Below the pieces are notes generated by a model. The model saw only the letters and a list, made by a program, of their open reading frames with translations. It searched no databases and had not been told where the DNA came from. The translations under genes were made by a program, and so were the position numbers. Positions 55,025-64,000 of a stretch of DNA of 64,000 nucleotides are shown one piece after another (position 1 is the first letter of the stretch; every line of letters begins with the position of its first letter). This stretch comes from Saccharothrix sp. HUAS TT1 (lineage in GTDB: Bacteria; Actinomycetota; Actinomycetes; Mycobacteriales; Pseudonocardiaceae). Where the stretch lies: NCBI RefSeq assembly GCF_040744945.1, contig NZ_CP160453.1, positions 3,844,001 through 3,908,000 on the forward strand, in the 5' to 3' direction.

Positions 55025-57145
55025 GTGTTCGCCGCGCGCGCGACAGGTCTGGTCAAGTTGGTGGGGTTGTGCCTGATGGCGGGTGTGCTCGTCGCGGCGG
55101 TGCTGTTCCCGGTGGTGGGCGGCCTCGGGCTGGCGTCCAACCGGGCCGCGGACACGGTGGACCAGACCTCCGGTGAGCTGACCAAGGCCGAGCTGCCGCT
55201 CGTGACGACCGTGCTGGACATGCACGGCCAGCCGATCGCCTACCTCTATGACCAGTACCGCATCCCGGTGCCGTCCGAGGGCATCTCGGACACCATGAAG
55301 GCCGCGATCATCGCGATCGAGGACAAGCGGTTCTTCGAGCACAAGGGCGTCGACTGGCAGGGCATCGCCCGCGCCGCGGCCAAGGCGGGCGTCGACGGCG
55401 GCGCGAGCCAGGGCGCCTCGACGCTCACCCAGCAGTACGTCAAGAACTACCTCGCCTTCGTGGTCGGCAAGGGTTCCGAGGAGGCGTACGAGAAGGCGAC
55501 CGAGGTGACGCTGGGCCGCAAGATCAGCGAGGCCCGGATCGCGACCCAGCTAGAGCAGAAGATGAGCAAGGACGAGATCCTCACCGCCTACCTGAACGTC
55601 GTCCCGTTCGGCAACGGCGCGTTCGGCGTCGGCGCGGCGGCCCGCACCTACTTCGACACCACCCCGGACAAGCTGACCGTGCCGCAGGCCGCGATGCTGG
55701 CCGGCCTGGTCAACGAGCCGAGCAGGCTCAACCCGGGCTCCGACGTGGACGCCGCGATCAACCGCCGCAACACCGTGATCGAGCGGATGCGCGACAACGG
55801 CGCGTTCGGGCCGGACACGCGGGTCGCCGAGGAGAAGGCCGCCGAGTACAAGGCCGCCGACATCGGCGTCGTGCCCGACCTGAAGCTGCTGCCCAACGGC
55901 TGCGTCGGCGCGGGCGACGGCCCGGTCTACGGCTTCTTCTGCCGCTACCTGATCGACTACCTGGACAAGGCCGGCCTGTCGGTGGACGAGCTGAAGCGCG
56001 GCGGGTACACGATCACCACCACGATGGACCCGGTCGCCACCCGGGCGGCCAAGGCGGCGGCCGAGGGCCAGGTGCCGAAGACCCAGCCGGGCGTGGCCAA
56101 CGCGATGGCCGTGGTGCAGCCGGGCGCGGACAAGCACCGGGTGCGGGCGCTGGCCGCCAACCGCGACTTCGGCAACAACGCCGACGCCGGGCAGAGCGCC
56201 TACTCCATCCCGGCCGAGGTGACCAAGTTCGGCGCGGGCTCGATCTACAAGGTGTTCACCGCCGCGTCGGCGCTGGAGCGCGGTGTCACCGGCATCGACA
56301 AGCAGATCGACGTGCCGAAGGAGTACACCTCCAGGGTGTACAAGAACGGCAACAAGCCGTACACGGTCAAGAACGCGGGCCCGTACCCGGAGAAGATGAC
56401 GCTGACCGACGCGCTGGCGCAGTCGCCGAACACCGCGTTCATCATCCTGGAGGAGAAGGCCGGGCTGAACAACGTGGTGGACATGGCCTACCGGCTGGGC
56501 CTGCGCGAGTCGATGCAGGGCGTCGACTCGTCCGGCGACCCGCTCAAGGCCGACGGCTCCAACGGCCCGTCCCAGGGCGACGTGTACAAGCGGGACAACA
56601 GCGGTTCGTTCACCCTCGGCGCGGGCCCGACCAGCGTCCTGGAGCTGGCGAACGTGTCGGCGACGATCGTGGGCGGCGGCAAGTGGTGCCCGCCGACGCC
56701 GGTGGAGAGCGTGGTCGACCGCAACGGCAAGCCCGTGCCGCTGACCGAGGCGCCGTGCGACCAGGCCGTCGCGCCCGAGGTCGCCGCCGCGCTGGCCACC
56801 GGCATGAGCGCGGACACCAAGCCGGGTGGCACGGCCGCCGGCGCGGCGGGCTCGGCGGGCTGGACCCGGCCGACGATCGGCAAGACCGGCACCACCGAGA
56901 ACCACCACTCCGTCGCGTTCATCGGGGCCACCCCGCAGTTCGCCGGCGCGGTCATGACGTTCACCGACGGGTCGGCGCCCCAGGTGATCTGCAGCGGCAC
57001 CCCGCCCAGGCTGTGCGGCAACAACGACGCCGGCGGTGTCTTCGGTGGTCAGGTGGCCGCTCCGACGTGGTTCAACACCATGAAGGTGATCCACGAGGGG
57101 CTGCCGCCGGAGGGCCTGCCGCCGGTCGACCCGCGGTTCCGGTAA
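55025..57145 (+). CDS. Class A penicillin-binding protein (second copy)
   Basis: 706 residues from GTG at 55025 after GGAAGGGG; this start aligns with the paralogue at 48603. Membrane anchor VKLVGLCLMAGVLVAAVLFPVVGG. GT51 motifs are IAIEDKRFFEHKGVDW, QGASTLTQQYVKNYL and AYLNVVPFGNGAFG. Transpeptidase motifs are GSIYKVFTAASALE, SPNTAFIILEEKAG and IGKTGTTENHHSVAFIG. The ending LPPEGLPPVDPRFR resembles the end of the first copy. Bifunctional peptidoglycan synthase. Confidence 0.94.
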   Translation: MFAARATGLVKLVGLCLMAGVLVAAVLFPVVGGLGLASNRAADTVDQTSGELTKAELPLVTTVLDMHGQPIAYLYDQYRIPVPSEGISDTMKAAIIAIEDKRFFEHKGVDWQGIARAAAKAGVDGGASQGASTLTQQYVKNYLAFVVGKGSEEAYEKATEVTLGRKISEARIATQLEQKMSKDEILTAYLNVVPFGNGAFGVGAAARTYFDTTPDKLTVPQAAMLAGLVNEPSRLNPGSDVDAAINRRNTVIERMRDNGAFGPDTRVAEEKAAEYKAADIGVVPDLKLLPNGCVGAGDGPVYGFFCRYLIDYLDKAGLSVDELKRGGYTITTTMDPVATRAAKAAAEGQVPKTQPGVANAMAVVQPGADKHRVRALAANRDFGNNADAGQSAYSIPAEVTKFGAGSIYKVFTAASALERGVTGIDKQIDVPKEYTSRVYKNGNKPYTVKNAGPYPEKMTLTDALAQSPNTAFIILEEKAGLNNVVDMAYRLGLRESMQGVDSSGDPLKADGSNGPSQGDVYKRDNSGSFTLGAGPTSVLELANVSATIVGGGKWCPPTPVESVVDRNGKPVPLTEAPCDQAVAPEVAAALATGMSADTKPGGTAAGAAGSAGWTRPTIGKTGTTENHHSVAFIGATPQFAGAVMTFTDGSAPQVICSGTPPRLCGNNDAGGVFGGQVAAPTWFNTMKVIHEGLPPEGLPPVDPRFR

Positions 57146-57453
57146 CCGCGATCCGTCGGTCTCGCGCCACCCCGCAGAACGCTGCTGACCTGCGCTTATA
57201 TAACGACCTGATACGGAACTCATCAGTACGTCAATACGCTGAGTGACGATCAGTGGTTTATGTCACCAAAAAGGCGCAGCAGTTGCGCAGAGGCTTGCCC
57301 TTTCTTGTTACATCGGGTTACGGTCCCCGCCGCATGTCACGGTTCGGTCACCAAAGGGACACGGCGGCGCTCCCCGAAAGCGCCGCCACCCCGGATCCCC
57401 CGCCGGGCGTCCCCTCGGCCGGGCCGTGCTCCCCGATGCAGGAAGGCACTACC
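57146..57453 (+). other. Long leader of the M23 peptidase gene
   Basis: About 300 bases with no supported gene. A perfect 9-bp hairpin GGCGGCGCT/AGCGCCGCC lies at 57363-57387, a GCGCA/TGCGC stem near 57272, and an AT-rich TTATATAACG near 57196. Cell-wall peptidase genes of actinomycetes often have a cyclic-di-AMP riboswitch here, but I do not see its conserved core. Confidence 0.45.
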
Positions 57454-58344
57454 TTGGCACGGCACTCGAAAGCCAGTGGTCGACGCGCGTTCACCGCGCC
57501 ACCCTCCACCACCGGCAACGGTGGCTCCCACCGCGTGGTGTGCGACCGGAAGCCCGTGAGCGGCCGGGTCGCGGCCGTCGTCGTCGCGGCGGGCACGCTC
57601 GTCACCGGCGCCGGCGCGGCGAGCGGCCTGGACAGCGGCGAGACCCAGTTCCTCCCGGTCGGCGCCGGCGCCGACCTGGCCGTCGCGGTGGCCCACAGCG
57701 CCGCCCCCCGGGCGACCGAGGTCCGCACGGTGCACGCGGTCGAGCCCGGTCTCGAAGCGGCGAAGCTGATGCGCTCGGAGGGCCTGCTGGTCCGCCAGAA
57801 CGTCGACAACGCGATCAGGCACGCTGCCAACGGCTACACCGCGCGGCAGGCCGAGCTGAAGCGCCTCAAGGACGCCGAGGACGCGGAGAAGGCGCGAATC
57901 GCCGAGGAGGAGGCCCGCGTCGCCGCCCAGAAGGCGGCGGAGGAGGCCGCGAGGCGCCCGAAGGCCGTCAAGCCCGCCGAGGGCTCGTTCACGTCCGGCT
58001 TCGGCGCCCGCTGGGGCACGACCCACTACGGCGTGGACATCGCCAACTCCATCGGCACCCCGATCCTGTCCGCGATGGACGGCGTCGTGGTCGAGGCGGG
58101 ACCGGCCTCCGGCTTCGGCCTGTGGGTGCGCGTCCAGCACGCGGACGGCACGATCACCATCTACGGCCACGTCAACGAAACCCTCGTCGCCGCCGGCCAG
58201 CAGGTCCTCGCCGGCCAGCAGATCGCCACCATGGGCAACCGCGGCCAGTCCACCGGCCCCCACCTGCACTTCGAGGTGTGGCTGAACGGCTCGCAGAAGG
58301 TCGACCCGATCGGCTGGCTGGGCGAGCGGGGCATCGGCCTCTGA
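57454..58344 (+). CDS. M23 family peptidoglycan endopeptidase
   Basis: 296 residues from TTG at 57454, ten bases after GGAAGG; longer starts cover non-coding sequence. A hydrophobic export segment (GRVAAVVVAAGTLVTGAGAASG) precedes a coiled coil (about 125-170: ELKRLKDAEDAEKARIAEEEARVAAQKAAEEAARR). The LytM domain follows, with THYGVDIAN (His, Asp), ITIYGHVNE and TGPHLHFEVW (HxH). It cleaves stem peptides or cross-bridges outside the cell. Confidence 0.9.
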   Translation: MARHSKASGRRAFTAPPSTTGNGGSHRVVCDRKPVSGRVAAVVVAAGTLVTGAGAASGLDSGETQFLPVGAGADLAVAVAHSAAPRATEVRTVHAVEPGLEAAKLMRSEGLLVRQNVDNAIRHAANGYTARQAELKRLKDAEDAEKARIAEEEARVAAQKAAEEAARRPKAVKPAEGSFTSGFGARWGTTHYGVDIANSIGTPILSAMDGVVVEAGPASGFGLWVRVQHADGTITIYGHVNETLVAAGQQVLAGQQIATMGNRGQSTGPHLHFEVWLNGSQKVDPIGWLGERGIGL

Positions 58345-58464
58345 CCCGGGTTACCCGCCCGGTCCCACCCCAAACCCGTTGCCCGTTCCCGGAGTGCCGG
58401 GACGCATACCGACTGGTCGGTTTCTGCGGTACGGTGACGGGGTCGGACGGCATGGGAGGCTGTT

Positions 58465-59415
58465 GTGGGTCGTTGGGGTATCACGTTGCCGCTGACCGGC
58501 GTGCCGGTGCTCGACCACCGCTCCCTGGTGGCCGAGCTGGCCGACCTCGGCTACACCGACGTGTGGTCGGCCGAGACCTCGGGCGCCGACGCCTTCACGC
58601 CGCTGGCCCTGGCCGCGCAGTGGTCCGACCGCCTGCGCCTCGGCACGGCCATCGCGCCCGTCTACACCCGCGGCCCGGCCACGCTGGCCATGACGGCCGC
58701 CACCCTGGCCGAGGTGTCCGGCGGGCGGTTCGTGCTGGGCATCGGGTCGTCGTCGCCCGCGATCGTGCAGCGGTGGAACGGGGTGCCGTTCACCGAGCCG
58801 TTCAAGCGCACGCGGGACACGCTGCGGTTCCTCAAGGCGGCGCTCGCGGGCGACAAGGTGACCGAGGAGTACGAGACGTTCTCGGTGCGCGGCTTCCGGC
58901 TGGAGCGCGCGCCCGAGCACCCGGTGCCGATCATGCTCGCCGCCCTGCGCCCCGGCATGCTCCGGCTCGCCGGGCGCGAGGCGGACGGCGCGATCACCAA
59001 CTGGCTCGGCGCCGACGACGTGCCCAAGGTCCGCGCCGAGATGGCGGGCGGCGAGCTGGCCGCCCGGATCTTCGTCTGCCCGACCGAGGACGCCGACGCG
59101 GCCCGCGCGCTGGGCCGGGTGCTGATCAGCACCTACCTGACCGTCCCGGCCTACGCCGCCTTCCACGACTGGCTGGGGCGCGGTGACGCCCTGCGCCCGA
59201 TGCACGACGCCTGGGCCGCCGGCGACCGGCGCGGCGCGGGCGCGCTGATCCCGGACGAGGTGGTGGACGCGCTGATCGTGCACGGCAGCGCGGACGCGTG
59301 CCGCGCGCACGTCGCCGAGTACGCCGCCAACGGCGTGGACACCCCGGTCATCGCCCTGCTGCCCACCGGCGCCGACCAGTCGGACCTGGTCCGCGCGCTG
59401 GCGCCGGGGGCCTGA
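58465..59415 (+). CDS. Luciferase-like F420-dependent oxidoreductase
   Basis: 316 residues from GTG at 58465. WGITLPLTGVPVLDHRSLVAELADLGYTDVWSAE and TRGPATLAMTAATLAEVSGGRFVLGIGSSSP (LLM core), then VPIMLAALRPGMLRLAGREADGAITNW. Typical of actinobacterial LLM enzymes using F420 or FMN. The TetR gene follows two bases later, suggesting joint regulation. Confidence 0.9.
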   Translation: MGRWGITLPLTGVPVLDHRSLVAELADLGYTDVWSAETSGADAFTPLALAAQWSDRLRLGTAIAPVYTRGPATLAMTAATLAEVSGGRFVLGIGSSSPAIVQRWNGVPFTEPFKRTRDTLRFLKAALAGDKVTEEYETFSVRGFRLERAPEHPVPIMLAALRPGMLRLAGREADGAITNWLGADDVPKVRAEMAGGELAARIFVCPTEDADAARALGRVLISTYLTVPAYAAFHDWLGRGDALRPMHDAWAAGDRRGAGALIPDEVVDALIVHGSADACRAHVAEYAANGVDTPVIALLPTGADQSDLVRALAPGA

Positions 59416-59417
59416 CC

Positions 59418-59999
59418 GTGGCGCGGCGGGCCGGGGCGACGCCCGAGCGGATCGTGGGCGCGGCCGTGCGGTTGTTCGCCGCGAAGGGCTTCGACGCGAC
59501 GACGGTGCAGGAGGTGGTGGACGCCGCCTCGGTCACCAAGGGCGCGCTCTACCACTACTTCGGGTCGAAGGACGACCTGCTCTACGAGATCTACCGCTCC
59601 CTGATCGGGCGGCAGATGGCCGACCTGGACGAGATCGTGGCGGCGGGCCTGGACGCGGCCACCACCGTCCGCCGCATCCTGGTCAGCCTGGTCGCGACGA
59701 CGGCCGGGAGCGTGGACGAGACGGCCGTGTTCGTGCGCGAGATGCACCGGCTCGGCGCGGAGCGGATGGCGGCGTTCCGGTCCGAGCGGCGGCGCTACCA
59801 CGAGACGTTCCGGTCGGTGGTCGAGCAGGCGCAGCGGACCGGCGAGTTCGGCGACGCCGTGCCCGCCGACACGGCGGTGCTGATCGCGCTCGGCGTGGTC
59901 AACCAGCTGCCCACCTGGTACCGGCCGGGCGGTCCGAAGTCGCCGGCGCAGCTCGGCGGCGAGATCGCCGACTTCGTCCTGGCCGGGCTCCGGCCCTAG
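59418..59999 (+). CDS. TetR-family regulator
   Basis: 193 residues from GTG at 59418. ERIVGAAVRLFAAKGFDATTVQEVVDAASVTKGALYHYFGSKDDLLYEIY is the complete TetR DNA-binding domain. The C-terminal ligand domain is generic. It probably controls the oxidoreductase operon. Confidence 0.92.
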   Translation: MARRAGATPERIVGAAVRLFAAKGFDATTVQEVVDAASVTKGALYHYFGSKDDLLYEIYRSLIGRQMADLDEIVAAGLDAATTVRRILVSLVATTAGSVDETAVFVREMHRLGAERMAAFRSERRRYHETFRSVVEQAQRTGEFGDAVPADTAVLIALGVVNQLPTWYRPGGPKSPAQLGGEIADFVLAGLRP

Positions 60000-60011
60000 G
60001 CGGCCCGGACC

Positions 60012-60494
60012 TCAGGCCGTCCGGGCGCGCAGGACGGCCAGCGCCTTGTCCGCGTGCGCGTTCATGGCGAACTCGGACCTGATGACGTCGATCACGGTCC
60101 GGTCGGTGTCGATGACGAACGTGTGCCGCTTGACCGGCAGCGGCCCGAAGCGCCGCTTCACGCCGAACGCCTCGGCCACCGCGCCGTCGTCGTCGGACAG
60201 CAGCGGGTAGTCGAAGCCGTGCGCGGTCGCGAACTCGCGCTGCCGGTCCACCGAGTCCCGGCTCACCCCGACCCGCTGCGCCCCGACCTCGGTGAACTCC
60301 GCCGCGAGGTCCCGGAAGTGGCAGCTCTCGGCGGTGCAGCCGGAGGTCATCGCGGCGGGGTAGAAGAACAGCACCACCGGCCCGCCGGCGAGCAGCGCCG
60401 ACAACGCCCGCGGCGTGCCGTCCTGGTCGGGCAGGGTGAAGTCGGGCGCCCGGTCGCCTTGCCGCACAGGTGTCCTCCGCAGGGTGTCGATCAC
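60012..60494 (-). CDS. Peroxiredoxin (Bcp/PrxQ-like)
   Basis: 160 residues. Peroxidatic centre AAMTSGCTAESCHFRD with the resolving Cys five residues on, and DRAPDFTLPDQDGTP at the start. VKRHTFVIDTDRTVIDV ends the thioredoxin fold. Thiol peroxidase removing H2O2 and organic peroxides in the cytoplasm. Confidence 0.92.
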   Translation of the reverse strand: MIDTLRRTPVRQGDRAPDFTLPDQDGTPRALSALLAGGPVVLFFYPAAMTSGCTAESCHFRDLAAEFTEVGAQRVGVSRDSVDRQREFATAHGFDYPLLSDDDGAVAEAFGVKRRFGPLPVKRHTFVIDTDRTVIDVIRSEFAMNAHADKALAVLRARTA

Positions 60495-60566
60495 GTCTCG
60501 CAGGGTGCTCGTGCCGGGACAACCGTACGGACCTCGCTAATCTCGTACCAGGCCGGGAGGTGTGAG

Positions 60567-61514
60567 TTGACGAGCATGTCCGACGTGGCGCGGGCCGCCG
60601 GGGTGTCCGCGGCGACCGTGTCGCGGGCGCTGCGCGGCGAGCCGGGCGTGTCCGAGGCGACCCGCCGGTACGTCACCGAGGTCGCCAAGCGGATGCGGTA
60701 CGCGATCGCCCGGGACGCGTCCAGCCTGGCGGGCGGGCGCCGGTACGCGATCGCCGTGCTCACCGCCGACGTCGGCCGGGGCGACCTGCTCGCGGGGGCG
60801 GAGGGGGCGCTGCGGCAGGCGGGCTACGACGTGCTGCTGTACGTGCTCCGGGACGCCGACGCGCGCAAGCGGTTCTTCGAGGAGCTGCCGCTCGGCCGCC
60901 GGGTGGACGGCGTGCTGGCGCTCTCGGTCGACCTCACCGACGCCGAGGAGGCCGCGCTCGGGGGCCTGGACGTCCCGGTGGTCTCGGTGTGGGACGACGA
61001 CCTGCGCGAAGCGCTGCGGCTGGCCGTCGCGCACCTGACCGACCTGGGCCACCGCGACGTCGCCCTGGTGCTGGCCGGCGACATCGACGAGTCCTACGAC
61101 GAGGTGCTGGTCGCGGCCGGTCTGCCGGTCCGTCCCGAGTGGACGCTGTGGTCGTCCTCGACGGTGGCGGGCGGCGAGCAGGTGGTGGACGCGCTGCTGG
61201 ACGGCGAGCGCCTGCCGTCCGCCGTGGTCAGCACGAGCGGCGAGGTGGCGCTGGGCGTGTTCCTGCGGCTGCGCCGCGACGGCCGCGACGTGCCCGGCGA
61301 CGTGTCGATCGTCAGCCTGGAGGGCGCCGACCTGGCCCGCGCCGTCGGCATGACCGCGGTCGAGGGCGCGTGGCGGGAGCGCGGCGAGCACGCGGTGGAC
61401 GTGCTGCTGGGCGGCCTGCGCGGCGAGGAGGCCGCGGCCGGCCCGCCGTCGGTGCAGCTGGTGGTGCGCGACTCGACCGGGCCGGTGGGCAGCCCTGACC
61501 GGGACCTGCCCTGA
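60567..61514 (+). CDS. LacI-family regulator
   Basis: 315 residues from TTG at 60567, six bases after GGGAGG (ATG 60576 is the next choice). MSDVARAAGVSAATVSRALRGEPGVSEATRRYV is the LacI helix-turn-helix and hinge. The periplasmic-binding-like domain follows (IAVLTADVGRGDLLAGAEGALRQAGYDVLLYV). Located before malQ, so a role in maltodextrin use is possible. Confidence 0.92.
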   Translation: MTSMSDVARAAGVSAATVSRALRGEPGVSEATRRYVTEVAKRMRYAIARDASSLAGGRRYAIAVLTADVGRGDLLAGAEGALRQAGYDVLLYVLRDADARKRFFEELPLGRRVDGVLALSVDLTDAEEAALGGLDVPVVSVWDDDLREALRLAVAHLTDLGHRDVALVLAGDIDESYDEVLVAAGLPVRPEWTLWSSSTVAGGEQVVDALLDGERLPSAVVSTSGEVALGVFLRLRRDGRDVPGDVSIVSLEGADLARAVGMTAVEGAWRERGEHAVDVLLGGLRGEEAAAGPPSVQLVVRDSTGPVGSPDRDLP

Positions 61515-61631
61515 TCGGGACCCGCCCTGACCGGGACCTGCCCTGACCAGGGCCGGCGCTGCGACGTCGATCACAGGTTAGAACTCACTCAACCGGGTTA
61601 TTAACCACGGGGAACTTCCTGCAACCTTTGG

Positions 61632-63584
61632 GTGACCACGTGTCACCGGCCTGGATTCGGAACGACGGGGAAGGCGAAGCTGTCCGACGTGGACGACGAG
61701 CTGGCGGCACTGGCCGAGGCCCACGGTGTGGCCACCCACTACGAAGACGCCGCACAACGCCGGGCGGACGTCGACCCCGACGTCGTCGTGGCGGTGCTCG
61801 CGCAGCTGGACATCGACGCCTCGACACCGGAGGCGGTCCGCCGCGCGCTCGCCGCGCCGAAGCCGCCCCCGAGGACGATCGTCGTCCGCGAGGGCGACGT
61901 GCTGACCGGAGAGGTCGGCGCGGTCGAGCTGGAGGGCGGCGGCCGGGTCGAGCTGCCCGCCGCGCTGCCGCTCGGCTACCACCGGCTCGGTGAGCGCACC
62001 GTGATCGTCGCGCCGCGCAAGCTCGCCGAGGTCACCCGGTCGTGGGGCTGGATGCTCCAGCTCTACGCGATGCGCTCGGCGGAGTCGTGGGGCATGGGCG
62101 ACTACGGCGACCTGGCCACCCTGGCCGAGCGCAGCGCCGTCGAGCTGGGCGCGGGCGTGCTGCTGGTCAACCCCGTGCAGGCGATCAGCCCGACCTCGCC
62201 GGTGGAGCGCTCGCCGTACTCGCCGTCGAGCCGCCGCTTCGCCAACCCCCTCTACCTGCGCGTCTCCGACGTCCCGGCGTACCGCGAGCTGGATGACGCG
62301 GCCCGCGCGGAGGTCGACGCGCTGCGCCCGCCCAACGACACCGAGCTGATCGACTACGACGCCGTGTGGGCCGCCAAGGCCAAGGCGCTCGAACTGCTCT
62401 GGCGGCACGTGGAGCACCGCGCGCCCGAGGGCGACCTGCTGGACTTCGCCCGGTTCTGCGCCCTCGCCGAGGTGCACGGCCCCGACTGGCGCGAGTGGCC
62501 ACCGGCCCAGCGCGACCCGGCCACCGCCACCGCCGACCCCGAACGGGTGGCGTTCCACGCGTGGCTGCAGGAGCTGTGCGAGGAGCAGTTGGACGCCGCG
62601 CGCCGCGCCGCGCGCGACGCGGGCATGCCGGTCGGCGTCGTGCACGACCTGCCGGTCGGCGTGCACCCCGGCGGCGCGGACACCTGGGCGGTGCGCGACG
62701 TGTTCGCCGCGGACGTCACGGTCGGCGCGCCACCGGACGCGTTCAGCCGCCTCGGCCAGGACTGGGCCCTGCCGCCGTGGCGGCCGGACCGGCTCGCCGA
62801 GCAGGGCTACGAGCCGTTCCGGGCCGTGGTGCGCAGCGTGCTGCGGCACGCCGACGGCATCCGCATCGACCACGTGGCCGGCCTGTGGCGGCTGTGGTGG
62901 ATCCCGCCGGGCGAGCCGGCCAAGCGCGGCACCTACGTGCACTACGACCCGGACGCCATGCTCGCCGTGCTGACCCTGGAGGCGCACCGCGCGGGCGCGG
63001 TCGTCGTCGGCGAGGACCTGGGCACCGTCGAGACGAAGGTCACCGAGGCGCTGCACGAGCACGGCGTGCTCAGCTCGGCCGTGCTGTGGTTCCAGCGCGA
63101 GTACGACCTGCCCGACCACCCGCTGATCCCGCCGGAGAAGTGGCGCTCGTCGGCGATGGCCAGCATCTCCACCCACGACCTGCCGACGGTGGCCGGCTTC
63201 CTCGCCGCCGAGCACGTTCGGGTGCGAGCCGAACTCGGTCAGTTTGAAGGACCCGTCGCCGGGGAATACGAGGCAGCCGAGCGCGAGCGCGGGGAGTTGC
63301 TGGAACTCCTCAAGCAGGAGGGTGTGGCTGCCGATGACCTGGTTACCGCGTTCCACGCCCTGCTCGCGAAGGCCGGTTCGGCGCTCGTGCTGACCTCGCC
63401 CCAGGACGCGTTGGGCGAGCTGCGCCAACCCAACCTGCCCGGCACCACCGACCAGTACCCGAACTGGCGCATCCCGCTCCCCGTCGCGCTCGCCGACCTG
63501 TTCGACGACCCCCGGGTGCGCCGGGTGGCGGCCGAGCTGACCGGCGGGCGCGTGCCGCCCGCGGGCGGGATCGGGTCGTCGTGA
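61632..63584 (+). CDS. malQ: 4-alpha-glucanotransferase (amylomaltase, GH77)
   Basis: Up to 650 residues; GTG at 61632 is the outer limit and GTG at 61689 (VDDELAALAEAHGVATHYED) may be the real start. GH77 motifs are SWGMGDYGDLATLAERS, SPYSPSSRRFANPLYL, IRIDHVAGLWRLWWIP (nucleophile Asp), VVGEDLGTV (acid/base Glu) and STHDLPTVAGF. The end NLPGTTDQYPNWRIPL is diagnostic. It transfers glucan segments in maltodextrin and glycogen metabolism. Confidence 0.93.
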   Translation: MTTCHRPGFGTTGKAKLSDVDDELAALAEAHGVATHYEDAAQRRADVDPDVVVAVLAQLDIDASTPEAVRRALAAPKPPPRTIVVREGDVLTGEVGAVELEGGGRVELPAALPLGYHRLGERTVIVAPRKLAEVTRSWGWMLQLYAMRSAESWGMGDYGDLATLAERSAVELGAGVLLVNPVQAISPTSPVERSPYSPSSRRFANPLYLRVSDVPAYRELDDAARAEVDALRPPNDTELIDYDAVWAAKAKALELLWRHVEHRAPEGDLLDFARFCALAEVHGPDWREWPPAQRDPATATADPERVAFHAWLQELCEEQLDAARRAARDAGMPVGVVHDLPVGVHPGGADTWAVRDVFAADVTVGAPPDAFSRLGQDWALPPWRPDRLAEQGYEPFRAVVRSVLRHADGIRIDHVAGLWRLWWIPPGEPAKRGTYVHYDPDAMLAVLTLEAHRAGAVVVGEDLGTVETKVTEALHEHGVLSSAVLWFQREYDLPDHPLIPPEKWRSSAMASISTHDLPTVAGFLAAEHVRVRAELGQFEGPVAGEYEAAERERGELLELLKQEGVAADDLVTAFHALLAKAGSALVLTSPQDALGELRQPNLPGTTDQYPNWRIPLPVALADLFDDPRVRRVAAELTGGRVPPAGGIGSS

Positions 63585-63669
63585 GGTCGAACGCGCACGT
63601 CACGGCACGCGCCGCCGCGCAGCACCGTCAACGAGTCACCCGCGCCATGGTTGGAGGTGGCAATCACCC

Positions 63670-64000
63670 GTGAACACGAACTTGGTGTCCCGCACCGGGC
63701 TGGTGCCCGAGCAGATGATCCCCCAGAGCAGTCCGGCGGACGCCCTGGAAACCACCGTCGAGAGGGTCCTCGTGGCCGTCCGACCGTCGAACCTCGCCGA
63801 TCCACTGGCCGGAACCCGGCACGCCGAGGAGTCCCTGCGGGACGCCCTGCGGCGCGTCGACGCCGGTTCCGACCCGGCACTGGCCCAGGCGGTCGCCTGT
63901 GCCGAGGCAGCCTGCGAGCACCTGCGCTACGGCGAGCTGCAGGAGGCGCGGCTGCTGCTGGTCGCTGCCCGCGGCCGGCTCGCCAGGTCGCACGCCGGCA
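63670..64000 (+). CDS. Unknown host protein, N-terminal part (runs off window)
   Basis: GTG at 63670 opens a frame to the right edge (110 codons). Helical, acidic: DALETTVERVLVAVRPSNLADPL, AEESLRDALRRVDAGSDPALAQAVACAEAACEHLRYGELQEARLLLVAARGRLA. No family recognised. Coding character agrees with its neighbours. Confidence 0.6.
   Translation, partial: MNTNLVSRTGLVPEQMIPQSSPADALETTVERVLVAVRPSNLADPLAGTRHAEESLRDALRRVDAGSDPALAQAVACAEAACEHLRYGELQEARLLLVAARGRLARSHAG

Noticed and set aside
57146..57453. Cyclic-di-AMP (ydaO-type) riboswitch before the M23 gene
   Set aside because: Position would fit, but I could not find the conserved core; only simple hairpins are visible. A covariance-model search would settle it.

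Overview
The window is a chromosomal segment of a high-GC actinomycete carrying most of an integrated temperate phage. From the left edge to about 43,500 the sequence is phage, with visibly lower GC than the host. From about 43,505 to the right edge it is host DNA of very high GC. The host genes (class A and class B penicillin-binding proteins with actinobacterial architecture, an F420-type luciferase-like oxidoreductase, a SigD/ShbA-like sigma factor, a DivIVA-like protein) fit the Pseudonocardiaceae (Saccharothrix, Actinosynnema, Lentzea relatives). I infer this from protein style, not from a search. The right attachment junction lies inside an ABC transporter gene, of which only the 3' part is present.

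Phage layout. On the minus strand, from 10,588 down to 1, is a late module: HNH endonuclease, small terminase, amidase endolysin, tail/receptor-binding protein, six tRNA genes, large terminase, portal, MuF-like protein, scaffold, major capsid protein and a glycosyltransferase cut by the window edge. Three small genes (9,067, 9,858, 10,837) face the other way and look like independently expressed lysogen genes. A roughly 1-kb non-coding hub (11,104-12,089) then leads into a long plus-strand early arm, 12,090-41,798. Its order is small unknown proteins, a minus-strand DUF5753/DUF397 regulator pair, an Lsr2-like nucleoid protein, a repressor closely resembling mycobacteriophage L5 gp71, a Cas4-like nuclease, an RNA-repair cluster (nucleotidyltransferase-like protein, RNA ligase, polynucleotide kinase-phosphatase), an SPFH lipoprotein, a DnaB-type ATPase, endonuclease VII, a split DnaG primase, a phosphoesterase, a sigma-like protein, class II ribonucleotide reductase, ThyX, a cytosine methyltransferase, DNA polymerase I, a second RNA ligase, a methyltransferase and dCMP deaminase. 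This order matches the cluster A (L5-like) mycobacteriophages. No integrase is visible, so it should lie in the left part of the prophage outside the window.

Regulation is the most striking aspect. Five copies of an asymmetric motif, GATTTRACAGTTCCCC, lie on one strand across the early arm. Their TTGACAG core matches the reverse complement of the L5 stoperator, and an L5-type repressor gene sits among them. The prophage also carries an Lsr2 xenogeneic-silencer homologue, a DUF5753/DUF397 pair whose promoter is overlapped by perfect palindromes (one with a near-copy 24.5 kb away), GTGA-N6-TCAC dyads resembling Crp sites, and a sequence resembling the actinobacterial rRNA leader antitermination element at the head of the early operon.

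The host segment is rich in cell-envelope functions: a class B PBP, two paralogous class A PBPs, a GH25 muramidase, an M23 peptidase and a DivIVA-like protein. It also holds a SIS-domain protein, a MocA-like nucleotidyltransferase, an alpha/beta hydrolase, a PfkB kinase, TetR and LacI regulators, a peroxiredoxin and 4-alpha-glucanotransferase.
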